Below, piece after piece: positions 15,856 through 23,053 of a stretch of DNA of 64,000 nt; the stretch's first letter is position 1, and each line of letters opens with the position of its first letter. The stretch is taken from NCBI GenBank assembly GCA_910579775.1, contig CAJTUE010000005.1, forward strand, positions 104,762-168,761, read 5' to 3'. The stretch is from an uncultured Oscillospiraceae bacterium. GTDB taxonomy: Bacteria > Bacillota > Clostridia > Oscillospirales > Oscillospiraceae. The notes beneath the pieces are model-generated. The model did no database searches, was not told the origin of the DNA, and saw only the letters and a list, made by a program, of their open reading frames with translations. The translations under genes and the position numbers were made by a program.

Positions 15856-16349
15856 GAGCGGGAACACGGCAAGGGTATATGACCACCTTGGCGGTGCTGA
15901 CGCTACTGGCAGTATTCGCGGCCTCCATTTTGATGACCCTGCTGGCGGGTGCGGGAGCGTACCGCCGCCTGGTGGAGCGGGACGGCGCGTCCTTTGCCGC
16001 CCGCACCGCCGCCCAGTACATCGCCACCAGGGTGCGCCAGGGCGATGCCGCCGGCGCGGTGGCGGTGGAGAAATTTTTTGGAACGGACTGCCTCACCCTC
16101 CGGGAGCGGAACGACGGGGACGTCAGCGAATATGTTACCTGCCTTTACTGCTATGACGGCTCGTTGTGGGAGCTTTACACCACCGCGGATGTGGAGCCGA
16201 AGCTCACCGACGGCGAGCGGGTGCTGGAGCTGGACGGCCTGGACCTCTCCCTGGAGGATGGTCTGCTGGCGGCGGCGCTTACCTTTCAGGGTGGAGAAAC
16301 GGAGACGGTAACGCTCTCCCTGCGAAGTGGGGAGGTGGCGGAGCCGTGA
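15852..16349 (+). CDS. DUF4860-like pseudopilin-type protein
   Basis: 165 residues with a single N-terminal membrane helix (about 8-32) after a short positive stretch, and a beta-rich exterior domain. The shape and position match the DUF4860-type proteins found with pilC and pilT in Clostridia. No peptidase cleavage motif is obvious. It overlaps both neighbours (ATGA at its start, GTGA at its end), so the row is translated as a coupled unit. Confidence 0.6.
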   Translation: MRAGTRQGYMTTLAVLTLLAVFAASILMTLLAGAGAYRRLVERDGASFAARTAAQYIATRVRQGDAAGAVAVEKFFGTDCLTLRERNDGDVSEYVTCLYCYDGSLWELYTTADVEPKLTDGERVLELDGLDLSLEDGLLAAALTFQGGETETVTLSLRSGEVAEP

Positions 16350-16804
16350 AACGGGACAGGACTTCTCTGCTGCTCATGGAGCAGTTGGTGATGTTGCTGG
16401 TGTTCGCCCTGGCGGCGGCGCTTTGCCTCCAGGCCTTCGTGACCGCCAATCGCCGCTCCCGGACCATGGCGGACCGGGACAAGGCCGCGGTCCTCTGCCA
16501 AAGTGTGGCGGAGACCCTGAAGCACAAAACTGGAGATATCCCCGCCGCTTTGGAGGACGCCACCGGCGGCGATGTGTGCCAGCGGGAGGGGTTTGGATAT
16601 TTTGTGTCCTACGGAGAGGGGTGGAGCGAGTTTATCCCCGACGGGCGGAAAACCTCCAGCTACACCCTCCGGGTTCAGCCTGTGGACAGCGGCGTCCCCG
16701 GTCTGGGCAAGGCCCATGTGGAGGCCTGCGCTTGGGAGCGGGGGGAGATGGTCTCACTGTTCGCCATCGAGACAGCGTGGCAGGAGGTGAGCGGCCATGG
16801 CTGA
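16346..16804 (+). CDS. small membrane-anchored pseudopilin-like protein
   Basis: 152 residues from the GTG at 16346, which overlaps the previous stop; an earlier in-frame start would lie inside the upstream gene. One membrane helix at about 9-30 (LLLMEQLVMLLVFALAAALC) is preceded by few charged residues, and a Glu in MEQLV sits where prepilins carry Glu5. The remainder is a soluble domain with no recognised family. The gene overlaps the next by eight bases. Confidence 0.6.
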   Translation: MKRDRTSLLLMEQLVMLLVFALAAALCLQAFVTANRRSRTMADRDKAAVLCQSVAETLKHKTGDIPAALEDATGGDVCQREGFGYFVSYGEGWSEFIPDGRKTSSYTLRVQPVDSGVPGLGKAHVEACAWERGEMVSLFAIETAWQEVSGHG

Positions 16805-17222
16805 GAAAAAGGATCACCTGTTTATCCTGCCCATCGGGGCCAGTTCTTTGCTCTCCGCCTTCGCGGTGCTGTGCCTGGTGGTGTTTGCCCTGCTGGCCCT
16901 GTCCACCGTCCGGGCGGACGAGCGGCTGTCGGAGGCCTCTCTTCAGGCCACAAAGGACTACTATGCCGCCGACTGCAAGGCGCAGGAGATTTTGGCCCGC
17001 ATCCGTCTGGGCGAGTCCCTGCCGGAGGGAGTGGAGGCGCAGGCGCAAGGTGGCTACGTCATCCTGCGCTACGCCGTTCCCATCTCGGACGTCCAGGAGC
17101 TACGGGTGGAGGTTGGACAGCGCGCCGACAGAAGCTGCGAGATCTTGCGCTGGCAGGCGGTGGCCAACGAAGAATGGGTGGGGGACGATGGCCTGAAGCT
17201 CTGGGGCGGCACAAGTGAATAG
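16797..17222 (+). CDS. small membrane-anchored pseudopilin-like protein
   Basis: 141 residues with a membrane helix at about 12-35, followed by a helical stalk (SEASLQATKDYYAADCKAQEIL) and a small beta-rich head. This is the general shape of a minor pseudopilin, but the cleavage motif is missing. It is the last of four such genes between pilC and pilT. Confidence 0.6.
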   Translation: MAEKKDHLFILPIGASSLLSAFAVLCLVVFALLALSTVRADERLSEASLQATKDYYAADCKAQEILARIRLGESLPEGVEAQAQGGYVILRYAVPISDVQELRVEVGQRADRSCEILRWQAVANEEWVGDDGLKLWGGTSE

Positions 17223-17248
17223 CGACCAAATCACAAGGAGACGATAAC

Positions 17249-18310
17249 ATGGCGGAATTGATGGAATACTTACAACAAGCGGTTGACCGGGGCGCCTCCG
17301 ACCTCTTTCTGGTGGCCGGGGGACCGGTGAGCGTGAAGGAGGACGGGCGGCTGGTCCCCCTGGGGGAAGAAAAGCTTATGCCCCAGGACAGCCAGCGGCT
17401 CCTCGCCGCCATCTATGAGCGGGCGGGGCGGTCTATGGTGCCCTTCCGGGAGAAGGGGGACGACGACTTCTCCTTCGCCGTACCCGGTCTGGCCCGGTTC
17501 CGGGTGAACGCCTACCGCCAGCGGGGCTCTCTGGCGGCGGTGGTACGGGTGGTGGCCTTCTCCATCCCCGACTACCGCGCCCTCCATATTCCCGAGGAGG
17601 TCATGGAGCCGGCAGCGGTGAAGAGCGGCATGGTGCTGGTCACCGGAACCGCGGGCAGCGGCAAATCCACCACCCAGGCCTGCCTGGTGGACCGGGTCAA
17701 CGCCACCCGCCAGGCCCATATCATCACCCTGGAGGACCCCATCGAATACCTTCACCGCAACCAACGCTCCATCGTCTCTCAGCGGGAGGTGGCCACCGAC
17801 ACCGCCGACTACCTTTCCGCCCTGCGCGCCTGCCTGCGCCAGGCCCCCGACGTGATCCAGCTGGGGGAGATGCGCGACCACGAGACCATCCGCACCGCCA
17901 TGACCGCCGCCGAGACGGGCCATCTGCTCTTTGCCACCCTCCACACCAAGGGGGCGGTGAACACCATCGACCGCATTGTGGACTCCTTCCCCGCCGAGCA
18001 GCAGGGGCAGGTGCGCTTCCAGCTGGCCATGGTGCTCCACACCATCATCTCCCAGCAGCTGCTCCCTGCGGCGGACGGCGGCGTGGTCCCCGCCTTCGAG
18101 CTCCTGCGCCTGGACAACGCCACCCGCGCCCTTATCCGGGACAACAAGACCCACCAACTGGAGTCCGCTATGGCTACCGGGGGCGGCAAGGGGATGCGAA
18201 CCATGGACCAGTCTATTCTCTCCTTATATAATGAAGGTCAGATCACCCGGGAGACCGCCCTTCAGTACGCGGAAAACCGGGAGCAGATGGAGCGGAGACT
18301 GTCGCAGTAG
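17249..18310 (+). CDS. pilT: PilT-type secretion/retraction ATPase
   Basis: 353 residues from the ATG at 17249 after CAAGGAG. N-terminal PAS-like domain, then Walker A GTAGSGKST (133-141), an Asp box, TLEDPIEYLH, Walker B VIQLGEMRD and the His box TGHLLFATLHT, all typical of PilT. PilT powers pilus retraction; PilB/GspE would power extension, and none is present in the window. Here PilT is the only motor of the cluster. A strong terminator follows at 18335. Confidence 0.9.
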   Translation: MAELMEYLQQAVDRGASDLFLVAGGPVSVKEDGRLVPLGEEKLMPQDSQRLLAAIYERAGRSMVPFREKGDDDFSFAVPGLARFRVNAYRQRGSLAAVVRVVAFSIPDYRALHIPEEVMEPAAVKSGMVLVTGTAGSGKSTTQACLVDRVNATRQAHIITLEDPIEYLHRNQRSIVSQREVATDTADYLSALRACLRQAPDVIQLGEMRDHETIRTAMTAAETGHLLFATLHTKGAVNTIDRIVDSFPAEQQGQVRFQLAMVLHTIISQQLLPAADGGVVPAFELLRLDNATRALIRDNKTHQLESAMATGGGKGMRTMDQSILSLYNEGQITRETALQYAENREQMERRLSQ

Positions 18311-18334
18311 GACATTTTTTGGCCAAAACAGAAA

Positions 18335-18392
18335 TATTACACAAAAGCCGGTGGAAGATACCGCTGGCTTTGTGTGATATTTTTTATTTTTT
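18335..18392 (+). terminator. intrinsic terminator of the pilus-like operon
   Basis: ATTACACAAAAGCCGGTGG pairs with CCGCTGGCTTTGTGTGATAT around a six-base loop; TTTTTATTTTTTG follows. Confidence 0.75.
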
Positions 18393-18487
18393 GAAAGTAA
18401 ATCTTAAAAATGCACCCCAATATGTAACGCACGCGGATTATAATGACCACGCAAGCTAAAAAACCGGAACAAGAGGAGGAATGGAGC

Positions 18488-18796
18488 ATGGACCTGGAGC
18501 GGGCAAGGGGCAATCAATACCGGGCCACGCGGGTGTGCGTGGACAGCTATGACAATGGCGTGCCTGTGGGGCGGTTTTACAACCCCGGCATGGCGGAGGC
18601 GGCTGTCTTTCACAGCATGAGCCAATTCCTTCTGCGCATGGAGGAGCTGCTGGACCGCATGGGTTTTCCAAGGCCTTTCGCGGCGTCCCGCACGTTTGCG
18701 TCCGCGCCGCCCGACGGCAACGCCGCGGCGCGGGGGGAGGGGGAAGCCTTGCTATGCCGCGGGAAGAATGGTACAATAGCTTTGATCAAGGGCTGA
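18488..18796 (+). CDS. hypothetical protein, unrecognised
   Basis: 102 residues from the ATG at 18488, chosen because AGAGGAGG stands eight bases upstream; a TATAAT box is at about 18438. The N-terminal two thirds (VCVDSYDNGVPVGRFYNPG, FLLRMEELLDRMGFPRPF) looks like a compact alpha-beta domain; the C-terminal third is low in complexity. I do not recognise the family. The promoter of cutC lies inside its last codons. Confidence 0.6.
   Translation: MDLERARGNQYRATRVCVDSYDNGVPVGRFYNPGMAEAAVFHSMSQFLLRMEELLDRMGFPRPFAASRTFASAPPDGNAAARGEGEALLCRGKNGTIALIKG
18749..18777 (+). promoter_or_regulatory. cutC promoter
   Basis: TTGCTA at 18749-18754, a 17-bp spacer and TACAAT at 18772-18777, within the end of the preceding gene. 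GAAAGGAG lies before the ATG at 18810. Confidence 0.6.
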
Positions 18797-18809
18797 AAGG
18801 AGCGTTTTT

Positions 18810-19562
18810 ATGAGTATTCCACTCATTGAAGGTTGTGTAGACTGCCTTCCCTCCGCCGTCGCGGCGTGGAGGGGCGGGGCGGACCGGCTGGAACTGTGCG
18901 CCAATTTGTCCATCGGCGGCACTACTCCCTCCCGCGCCCTGCTACGGCAGGTGCGGGAGATGTGCGACATCCCTGTCAATGTTTTGATCCGTCCTCGCTT
19001 TGGGGATTTTCTCTATGACGAGGCGGAGCTGGGCCAGATGGCGGAGGAGATCGCCGCCTGCCGTGACCTGGGGGCCAACGGCGTGGTCATTGGCGTGCTC
19101 ACCCCCGAGGGGGAGCTGGACGTGCCCGCTATGGCGCGGCTCATGGGGGAGGCCGGAGACCTGGAGGTCACCCTCCACCGGGCCTTTGACATGACGCGGG
19201 ACCCGTTGGAGGCGCTGGAGGCGGCCATCGGCCTGGGCTGTAAGACAATTTTGACCTCCGGCCAGGCGCAAAACGCCCTGGCGGGGGCGGACGTTCTGGC
19301 GGAGCTGCACCGCGCCGCGGCGGGGCGCGTCCACATCATGGCGGGCAGCGGTGTGCGAACGGATAACATCCGCGCCATCTATGAGAAGACGGGGGTGCGG
19401 ACCTTCCACACCACCGGGCGGCGGGGGCCGGTGGACAGCGGCATGGTCTACCGCAAGGCGGGGGTGGCCATGGGGCTTCCCTCGCTGTCGGAATACGAGC
19501 TGTGGCGCACTGATGAGGAAGAGTTTGCCGCTTGCGCCCGGACTGTCCATGCCCTGGCCTGA
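18810..19562 (+). CDS. cutC: CutC family protein
   Basis: 250 residues, the normal size. It shows the CutC TIM-barrel signatures: the start IEGCVDCLPSAVAAWRGGAD, RLELCANLSIGGTTPS, NVLIRPRFGDFLY, GVVIGVLTPEGELD, VTLHRAFDMTRD, ILTSGQAQNA and IMAGSGV. CutC was named for copper homeostasis, but its biochemical function is still debated. It has its own promoter and is followed by another promoter, so it is probably transcribed alone. Confidence 0.92.
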   Translation: MSIPLIEGCVDCLPSAVAAWRGGADRLELCANLSIGGTTPSRALLRQVREMCDIPVNVLIRPRFGDFLYDEAELGQMAEEIAACRDLGANGVVIGVLTPEGELDVPAMARLMGEAGDLEVTLHRAFDMTRDPLEALEAAIGLGCKTILTSGQAQNALAGADVLAELHRAAAGRVHIMAGSGVRTDNIRAIYEKTGVRTFHTTGRRGPVDSGMVYRKAGVAMGLPSLSEYELWRTDEEEFAACARTVHALA

Positions 19563-19572
19563 TAACTCCCCC

Positions 19573-19601
19573 TTGCAAAGGCGGCTTTAGTAGGATATAA
19601 T
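19573..19601 (+). promoter_or_regulatory. promoter of the 19.6-kb membrane protein gene
   Basis: TTGCAA at 19573-19578, 17-bp spacer, TATAAT at 19596-19601: near-consensus sigma-A. Confidence 0.75.
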
Positions 19602-19646
19602 AGCCGCACGCGGAAAGAGAGACCAATTCTGAAGGAGGAACCCTCG

Positions 19647-20150
19647 ATGGCGGAAAAGCTGGCCCCTCTGGGGCAGAAGAAAATGAACTGGCACATCGTG
19701 CTCATCTACTTTATTTTGTGGCTCATCGCGTTTATGGACCTGTTCAACGGTCTGGTGGGCGTGTTTGGTATTCAGGTCGGGCCGACGGCGGACGGCGGGA
19801 TGGGCTTCGCGTTGCACGTCTATCCTGACATGGCTCACCCCCAGATCTTTATTCTGGACGGCGTGTTTATGCTGGCTATGTGCATGTACGCGGTGTTTGT
19901 CCGCTTCCAGCTGGCTGGTTTTAAGCGCCGGGCGCCTATGTATTTGATGGTGCTGTTTATCCTCAATGTGGTGGAGTCTGTGGCCTACACCGCCGCGCTG
20001 TACGCCATCGTTCCCGAGATGGTGGCCGCTCACACCGCGCAGGGCAACAACCCGCTGGTAAGCACCGCCGTGATCGCCGCCCTCGCCCTCGTCACGGCCG
20101 GCTGTACCTGGATCTATTACCAGCGCAGGAAGGAAATGTTCACAAAGTGA
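19647..20150 (+). CDS. four-helix integral membrane protein
   Basis: 167 residues with four hydrophobic segments (about 14-38, 68-88, 97-120 and 130-155) and a short basic C-terminus. It starts at an ATG after GAAGGAGGAACC. I do not recognise the family, and there are no catalytic motifs. The gene has its own promoter and terminator. Function unknown. Confidence 0.75.
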   Translation: MAEKLAPLGQKKMNWHIVLIYFILWLIAFMDLFNGLVGVFGIQVGPTADGGMGFALHVYPDMAHPQIFILDGVFMLAMCMYAVFVRFQLAGFKRRAPMYLMVLFILNVVESVAYTAALYAIVPEMVAAHTAQGNNPLVSTAVIAALALVTAGCTWIYYQRRKEMFTK

Positions 20151-20161
20151 CGCCGAAAACA

Positions 20162-20197
20162 AGAGCGCCTCGACGGAAAGTCGGGGCGCTTTTTGTA
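20162..20197 (+). terminator. intrinsic terminator
   Basis: AGCGCCTCGAC-GGAAA-GTCGGGGCGCT followed by TTTTTG. Confidence 0.8.
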
Positions 20198-20237
20198 AAA
20201 TCTGCAAAAAAGACTTGGGGAAAATGCTGGCGAGGGG

Positions 20238-20267
20238 TTGCAATTTTAACAAAGGCTGTGCTATAAT
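20238..20267 (+). promoter_or_regulatory. ptsI promoter
   Basis: TTGCAA at 20238-20243, 18-bp spacer, extended -10 TGC-TATAAT ending at 20267. Confidence 0.7.
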
Positions 20268-20307
20268 ACTACAACGACCATAGAGTAAGGTAAGGAGTGG
20301 TGTCGTT

Positions 20308-21918
20308 ATGAAGCTCAAGGGGATCGGCGCGGCGGAGGGAATTGCCGTTGCGCGGCTGTGGCACATGGAGGTGGTAGACCTCTCGGTGTCCCATCGGGAG
20401 GGGTGCGATCCTGAAAGGGAGAGCAAGCGCTTTGCCGATGCCCAGCACACCGCTGCTGACGAGTTGACCGCCCTTTACGAAACGACCCGGCAGGAGGACG
20501 CCGACGCAGCCATGATCTTTGACATCCACCGCATGATGCTGGAGGATCTGGACTTCTGCGAGGGAGTCTCGGGCCTGGTGGCCGGGGGCTGCAACGCCGA
20601 GTGGGCGGTGGAGCAGACAGGCAATATGCTCCACGATATGTTCCAGGCCATTGACGACGAGACCATGCGCGCCCGGGCCGCCGACGTGAAGGACGTGGCC
20701 GGACGGGTCATCCGCATCCTGAAGGGTATCGACGAGGGGGCGGGCCTGCCCCACGAGCCCACCATTGTGGTGGCAGAGGATCTGCTCCCCAGCCAGACGG
20801 TGGCCCTGGATAAACGGTATGTGGTGGGCTGCGTCACCAAGAATGGCTCGGTGACCTCCCACTCCGCCATACTGGCCCGAAGCATGGGCATCGGCTGTAT
20901 CGTGGGGCTGGGGGAGGCGTTCCAGTATATTCCCAAGGACGGCATCATGGCCATCGACGGCGCCACTGGCGAGGTGATCGTAGACCCCAACGAGGCCGAG
21001 ATCAGCGAATACGCCGGCAAGCGCAAGGCCTTTGAAGAGCAGAAGATCCTGCTCCACCAGTATTTTGACAAGGAGGCTGTGACCAAGGGCGGACATCATG
21101 TAGAGGTCTGCGCCAACATCGGCAGCGTGAAGGACGCCGAGGAGGCCAAAAAGGCCGGGGCGGACGGCGTGGGGCTGTTCCGCAGTGAATTCCTCTATCT
21201 GGAGAGCGCCGACTTCCCCAGCGAGGAGGTGCAGTTCCAGGCCTATAAGAAGGTGTTGGAGATCTTCTCCCCCAAGCGGGTGATCGTCCGCACCCTGGAC
21301 CTGGGCAGCGACAAGCAAGCCCCTTACTTCCACATTCCCCCCGAGGAAAACCCCGCCATGGGCTACCGGGCCATCCGTATCTGCCTGGACCAGCCGGAGA
21401 TTTTTCGCACCCAGTTGCGGGCTCTTCTGCGGGCCTCGGTGTACGGCAATCTCCACATCATGTTCCCCATGATCACCAGCGTGACCCAGGTGATGAAGAC
21501 CAAGGAGCTTCTGGCCAGCCTTAAGGCGGAGCTGAAGGCAGAGGGCGTTCCTGTCTCCGACGGCATTAAGATCGGCGTGATGATCGAGACTCCCGCCGCG
21601 GTGGTGATGAGCGACGAGCTGGCCAAGCTGGTGGACTTCTTCTCCATTGGCACCAACGACCTCACCCAGTACACCCTGGCCGCCGACCGGATGAACGCCA
21701 AGGTGAGCAACATCTTCAACGCCGAGGACCCCGCCATCCGCCGGATGATCGAGATCACCGCTCGCAACGCCCACGCCGCGGGCATCTGGGTGGGCATCTG
21801 CGGCGAGGCTGGGGCCAACACCAACCTGACCTCCTTCTTTATGGAAAACCGCATCGACGAGCTGTCGGTGGCCGCCGCCTCCATCCTGAAGGTGCGCCGG
21901 GCGGTGTGCGAGAGCTGA
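20308..21918 (+). CDS. ptsI: PTS enzyme I (phosphoenolpyruvate-protein phosphotransferase)
   Basis: 536 residues; full-length enzyme I has about 570. It transfers phosphate from phosphoenolpyruvate to HPr in the cytoplasm. The active-site His185 lies in GSVTSHSAILARS; the PEP-binding TIM barrel shows GADGVGLFRSEFLY, GIGTNDLTQYTLA-type SIGTNDLTQYTLA and the catalytic Cys498 in GICGEAG. It is the first gene of a PTS locus whose other members (EIIA, HPr, EIICB) follow on the same strand, though a second promoter lies before the EIIA gene. Confidence 0.96.
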   Translation: MKLKGIGAAEGIAVARLWHMEVVDLSVSHREGCDPERESKRFADAQHTAADELTALYETTRQEDADAAMIFDIHRMMLEDLDFCEGVSGLVAGGCNAEWAVEQTGNMLHDMFQAIDDETMRARAADVKDVAGRVIRILKGIDEGAGLPHEPTIVVAEDLLPSQTVALDKRYVVGCVTKNGSVTSHSAILARSMGIGCIVGLGEAFQYIPKDGIMAIDGATGEVIVDPNEAEISEYAGKRKAFEEQKILLHQYFDKEAVTKGGHHVEVCANIGSVKDAEEAKKAGADGVGLFRSEFLYLESADFPSEEVQFQAYKKVLEIFSPKRVIVRTLDLGSDKQAPYFHIPPEENPAMGYRAIRICLDQPEIFRTQLRALLRASVYGNLHIMFPMITSVTQVMKTKELLASLKAELKAEGVPVSDGIKIGVMIETPAAVVMSDELAKLVDFFSIGTNDLTQYTLAADRMNAKVSNIFNAEDPAIRRMIEITARNAHAAGIWVGICGEAGANTNLTSFFMENRIDELSVAAASILKVRRAVCES

Positions 21919-21947
21919 TCCTCGTCGCAAGAAAAAAGAAAAAAGGG

Positions 21948-21976
21948 TTGGCAAAACAAGAAATTTCTGGTATACT
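21948..21976 (+). promoter_or_regulatory. promoter before PTS EIIA gene
   Basis: TTGGCA at 21948-21953, 17-bp spacer, TATACT at 21971-21976. Confidence 0.65.
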
Positions 21977-22026
21977 CATAAGACTGTGCGTGCAAACCCA
22001 CCCACAACAAAGGGAGGTCATAAAGT

Positions 22027-22524
22027 ATGGGATTTTTCAAGAACCTGTTTGGAGGCAAGGAGGCGGCCCCCGCGTTGAACGCTCTGGGCGCCCCTGTTGC
22101 CGGTGAGGCCGTCGCCATCAGCGAGGTCTCCGATCCCACCTTCGGCCAGGAGATCCTGGGCAAGGGCGTGGCGTTCCGCCCCAGCGAGGGCAAGGTGTTC
22201 GCCCCCTGCGACGCATCGGTGGACCTGATGTTTGACACCGGCCACGCCGTGAGCCTGCTGGCTGACTTTGGCGCGGAGATCCTCATCCACGTGGGGCTGG
22301 ACACGGTCAACCTCAAGGGTGAGCACTTCACCGTCCACGCCCACAACGGCGACAAGGTGAAGAAGGGCGACCTGCTCATCGAGTTTGACGTGGCCGCCAT
22401 CGCTGCTGCGGGGTACGATGTTATCACCCCCATGGTCATTTGCAACACCCCCGACTACGCCACCGTTAACGTCCATACCGGCCCCGTCGCCCCTGGCGAT
22501 GTGGTGATGGAATTGGGAAAGTAA
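22027..22524 (+). CDS. crr: PTS glucose-type EIIA protein
   Basis: 165 residues, the size of a free-standing EIIA-Glc. The two conserved histidines are present: His73 in DTGHAVSLLADFGAE and the phosphorylated His88 in ILIHVGLDTVNLKGEHF. It takes phosphate from HPr and passes it to EIIB, here most likely the EIICB encoded at 23054. AGGGAGG precedes the ATG. A structured repeat fills the gap to ptsH. Confidence 0.94.
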   Translation: MGFFKNLFGGKEAAPALNALGAPVAGEAVAISEVSDPTFGQEILGKGVAFRPSEGKVFAPCDASVDLMFDTGHAVSLLADFGAEILIHVGLDTVNLKGEHFTVHAHNGDKVKKGDLLIEFDVAAIAAAGYDVITPMVICNTPDYATVNVHTGPVAPGDVVMELGK

Positions 22525-22530
22525 GAAGCA

Positions 22531-22665
22531 GAAGCGCGACCCGTAGACGCATAGGGAGCATCTGAGCGGAGCGAGGGGCGAATTGGTAAGGCGGCGAAGC
22601 CGCCGCGATTTGGCCCGAGTCAGAGCGAAAATGCGACCGGCCATGCGTCTAACGGGAGCGTGACA
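22531..22665 (+). repeat. structured intergenic repeat, copy 1
   Basis: About 135 bases between crr and ptsH. The outer arms AGACGCAT (22545-22552) and ATGCGTCT (22643-22650) are complementary, and a central hairpin GGCGGC-GAA-GCCGCC is at 22590-22604. Between them lie GGAGCGAGGGGCGAATTGG with TAAG and GCGATTTGGCCCGAG. A second copy at 44901 has the same loops with different, still-complementary stems. No protein frame is convincing. Confidence 0.7.
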
Positions 22666-22698
22666 ACCTCAAAGTTACGTTTAAGGAGGTGAACCACC

Positions 22699-22956
22699 AT
22701 GAAGAGTTTCACTCACGTGATTGCCGACCCTGCCGGTCTGCACGCCCGGCCCGCGGGCATGCTTGCCAAAGAGGCGGTCGCCTACAAGTGTGACATCACC
22801 CTGGCCGCCCCGGGCGGCACGGCGGACGCGAAGCGGCTCATGGCCATCATGCGTCTGGCCGCCAAGCAGGGGATGGAGCTCACCGTCACCTGCAGCGGCG
22901 AGGATGAAGACGCCGCCGCCGAAGGGCTTGAGAAGTTCTTGAAGGAGAATCTCTAA
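22699..22956 (+). CDS. ptsH: HPr-like phosphocarrier lacking the regulatory serine
   Basis: 85 residues, the usual HPr length, after a strong AAGGAGGTGA. The active-site loop GLHARPAG gives His15, the residue phosphorylated by enzyme I. In place of the regulatory Ser46 region of Firmicutes HPr (typically K-S-I-M/L-G) it has DAKRLMAIM, with Arg at position 46. HPr kinase therefore should not be able to phosphorylate it. It lies between the EIIA and EIICB genes and is most likely the dedicated carrier for this PTS; a second, serine-bearing HPr may exist elsewhere. Confidence 0.92.
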   Translation: MKSFTHVIADPAGLHARPAGMLAKEAVAYKCDITLAAPGGTADAKRLMAIMRLAAKQGMELTVTCSGEDEDAAAEGLEKFLKENL

Positions 22957-23053
22957 GCCCGACTTACTTATTTTTGTCTCCTTGCCGTCGTGGGCCGACG
23001 GATAAGCATAAGGGGAATCCGAGAGAGTTTTCTAAAAGGAGGAAAATTGCATT

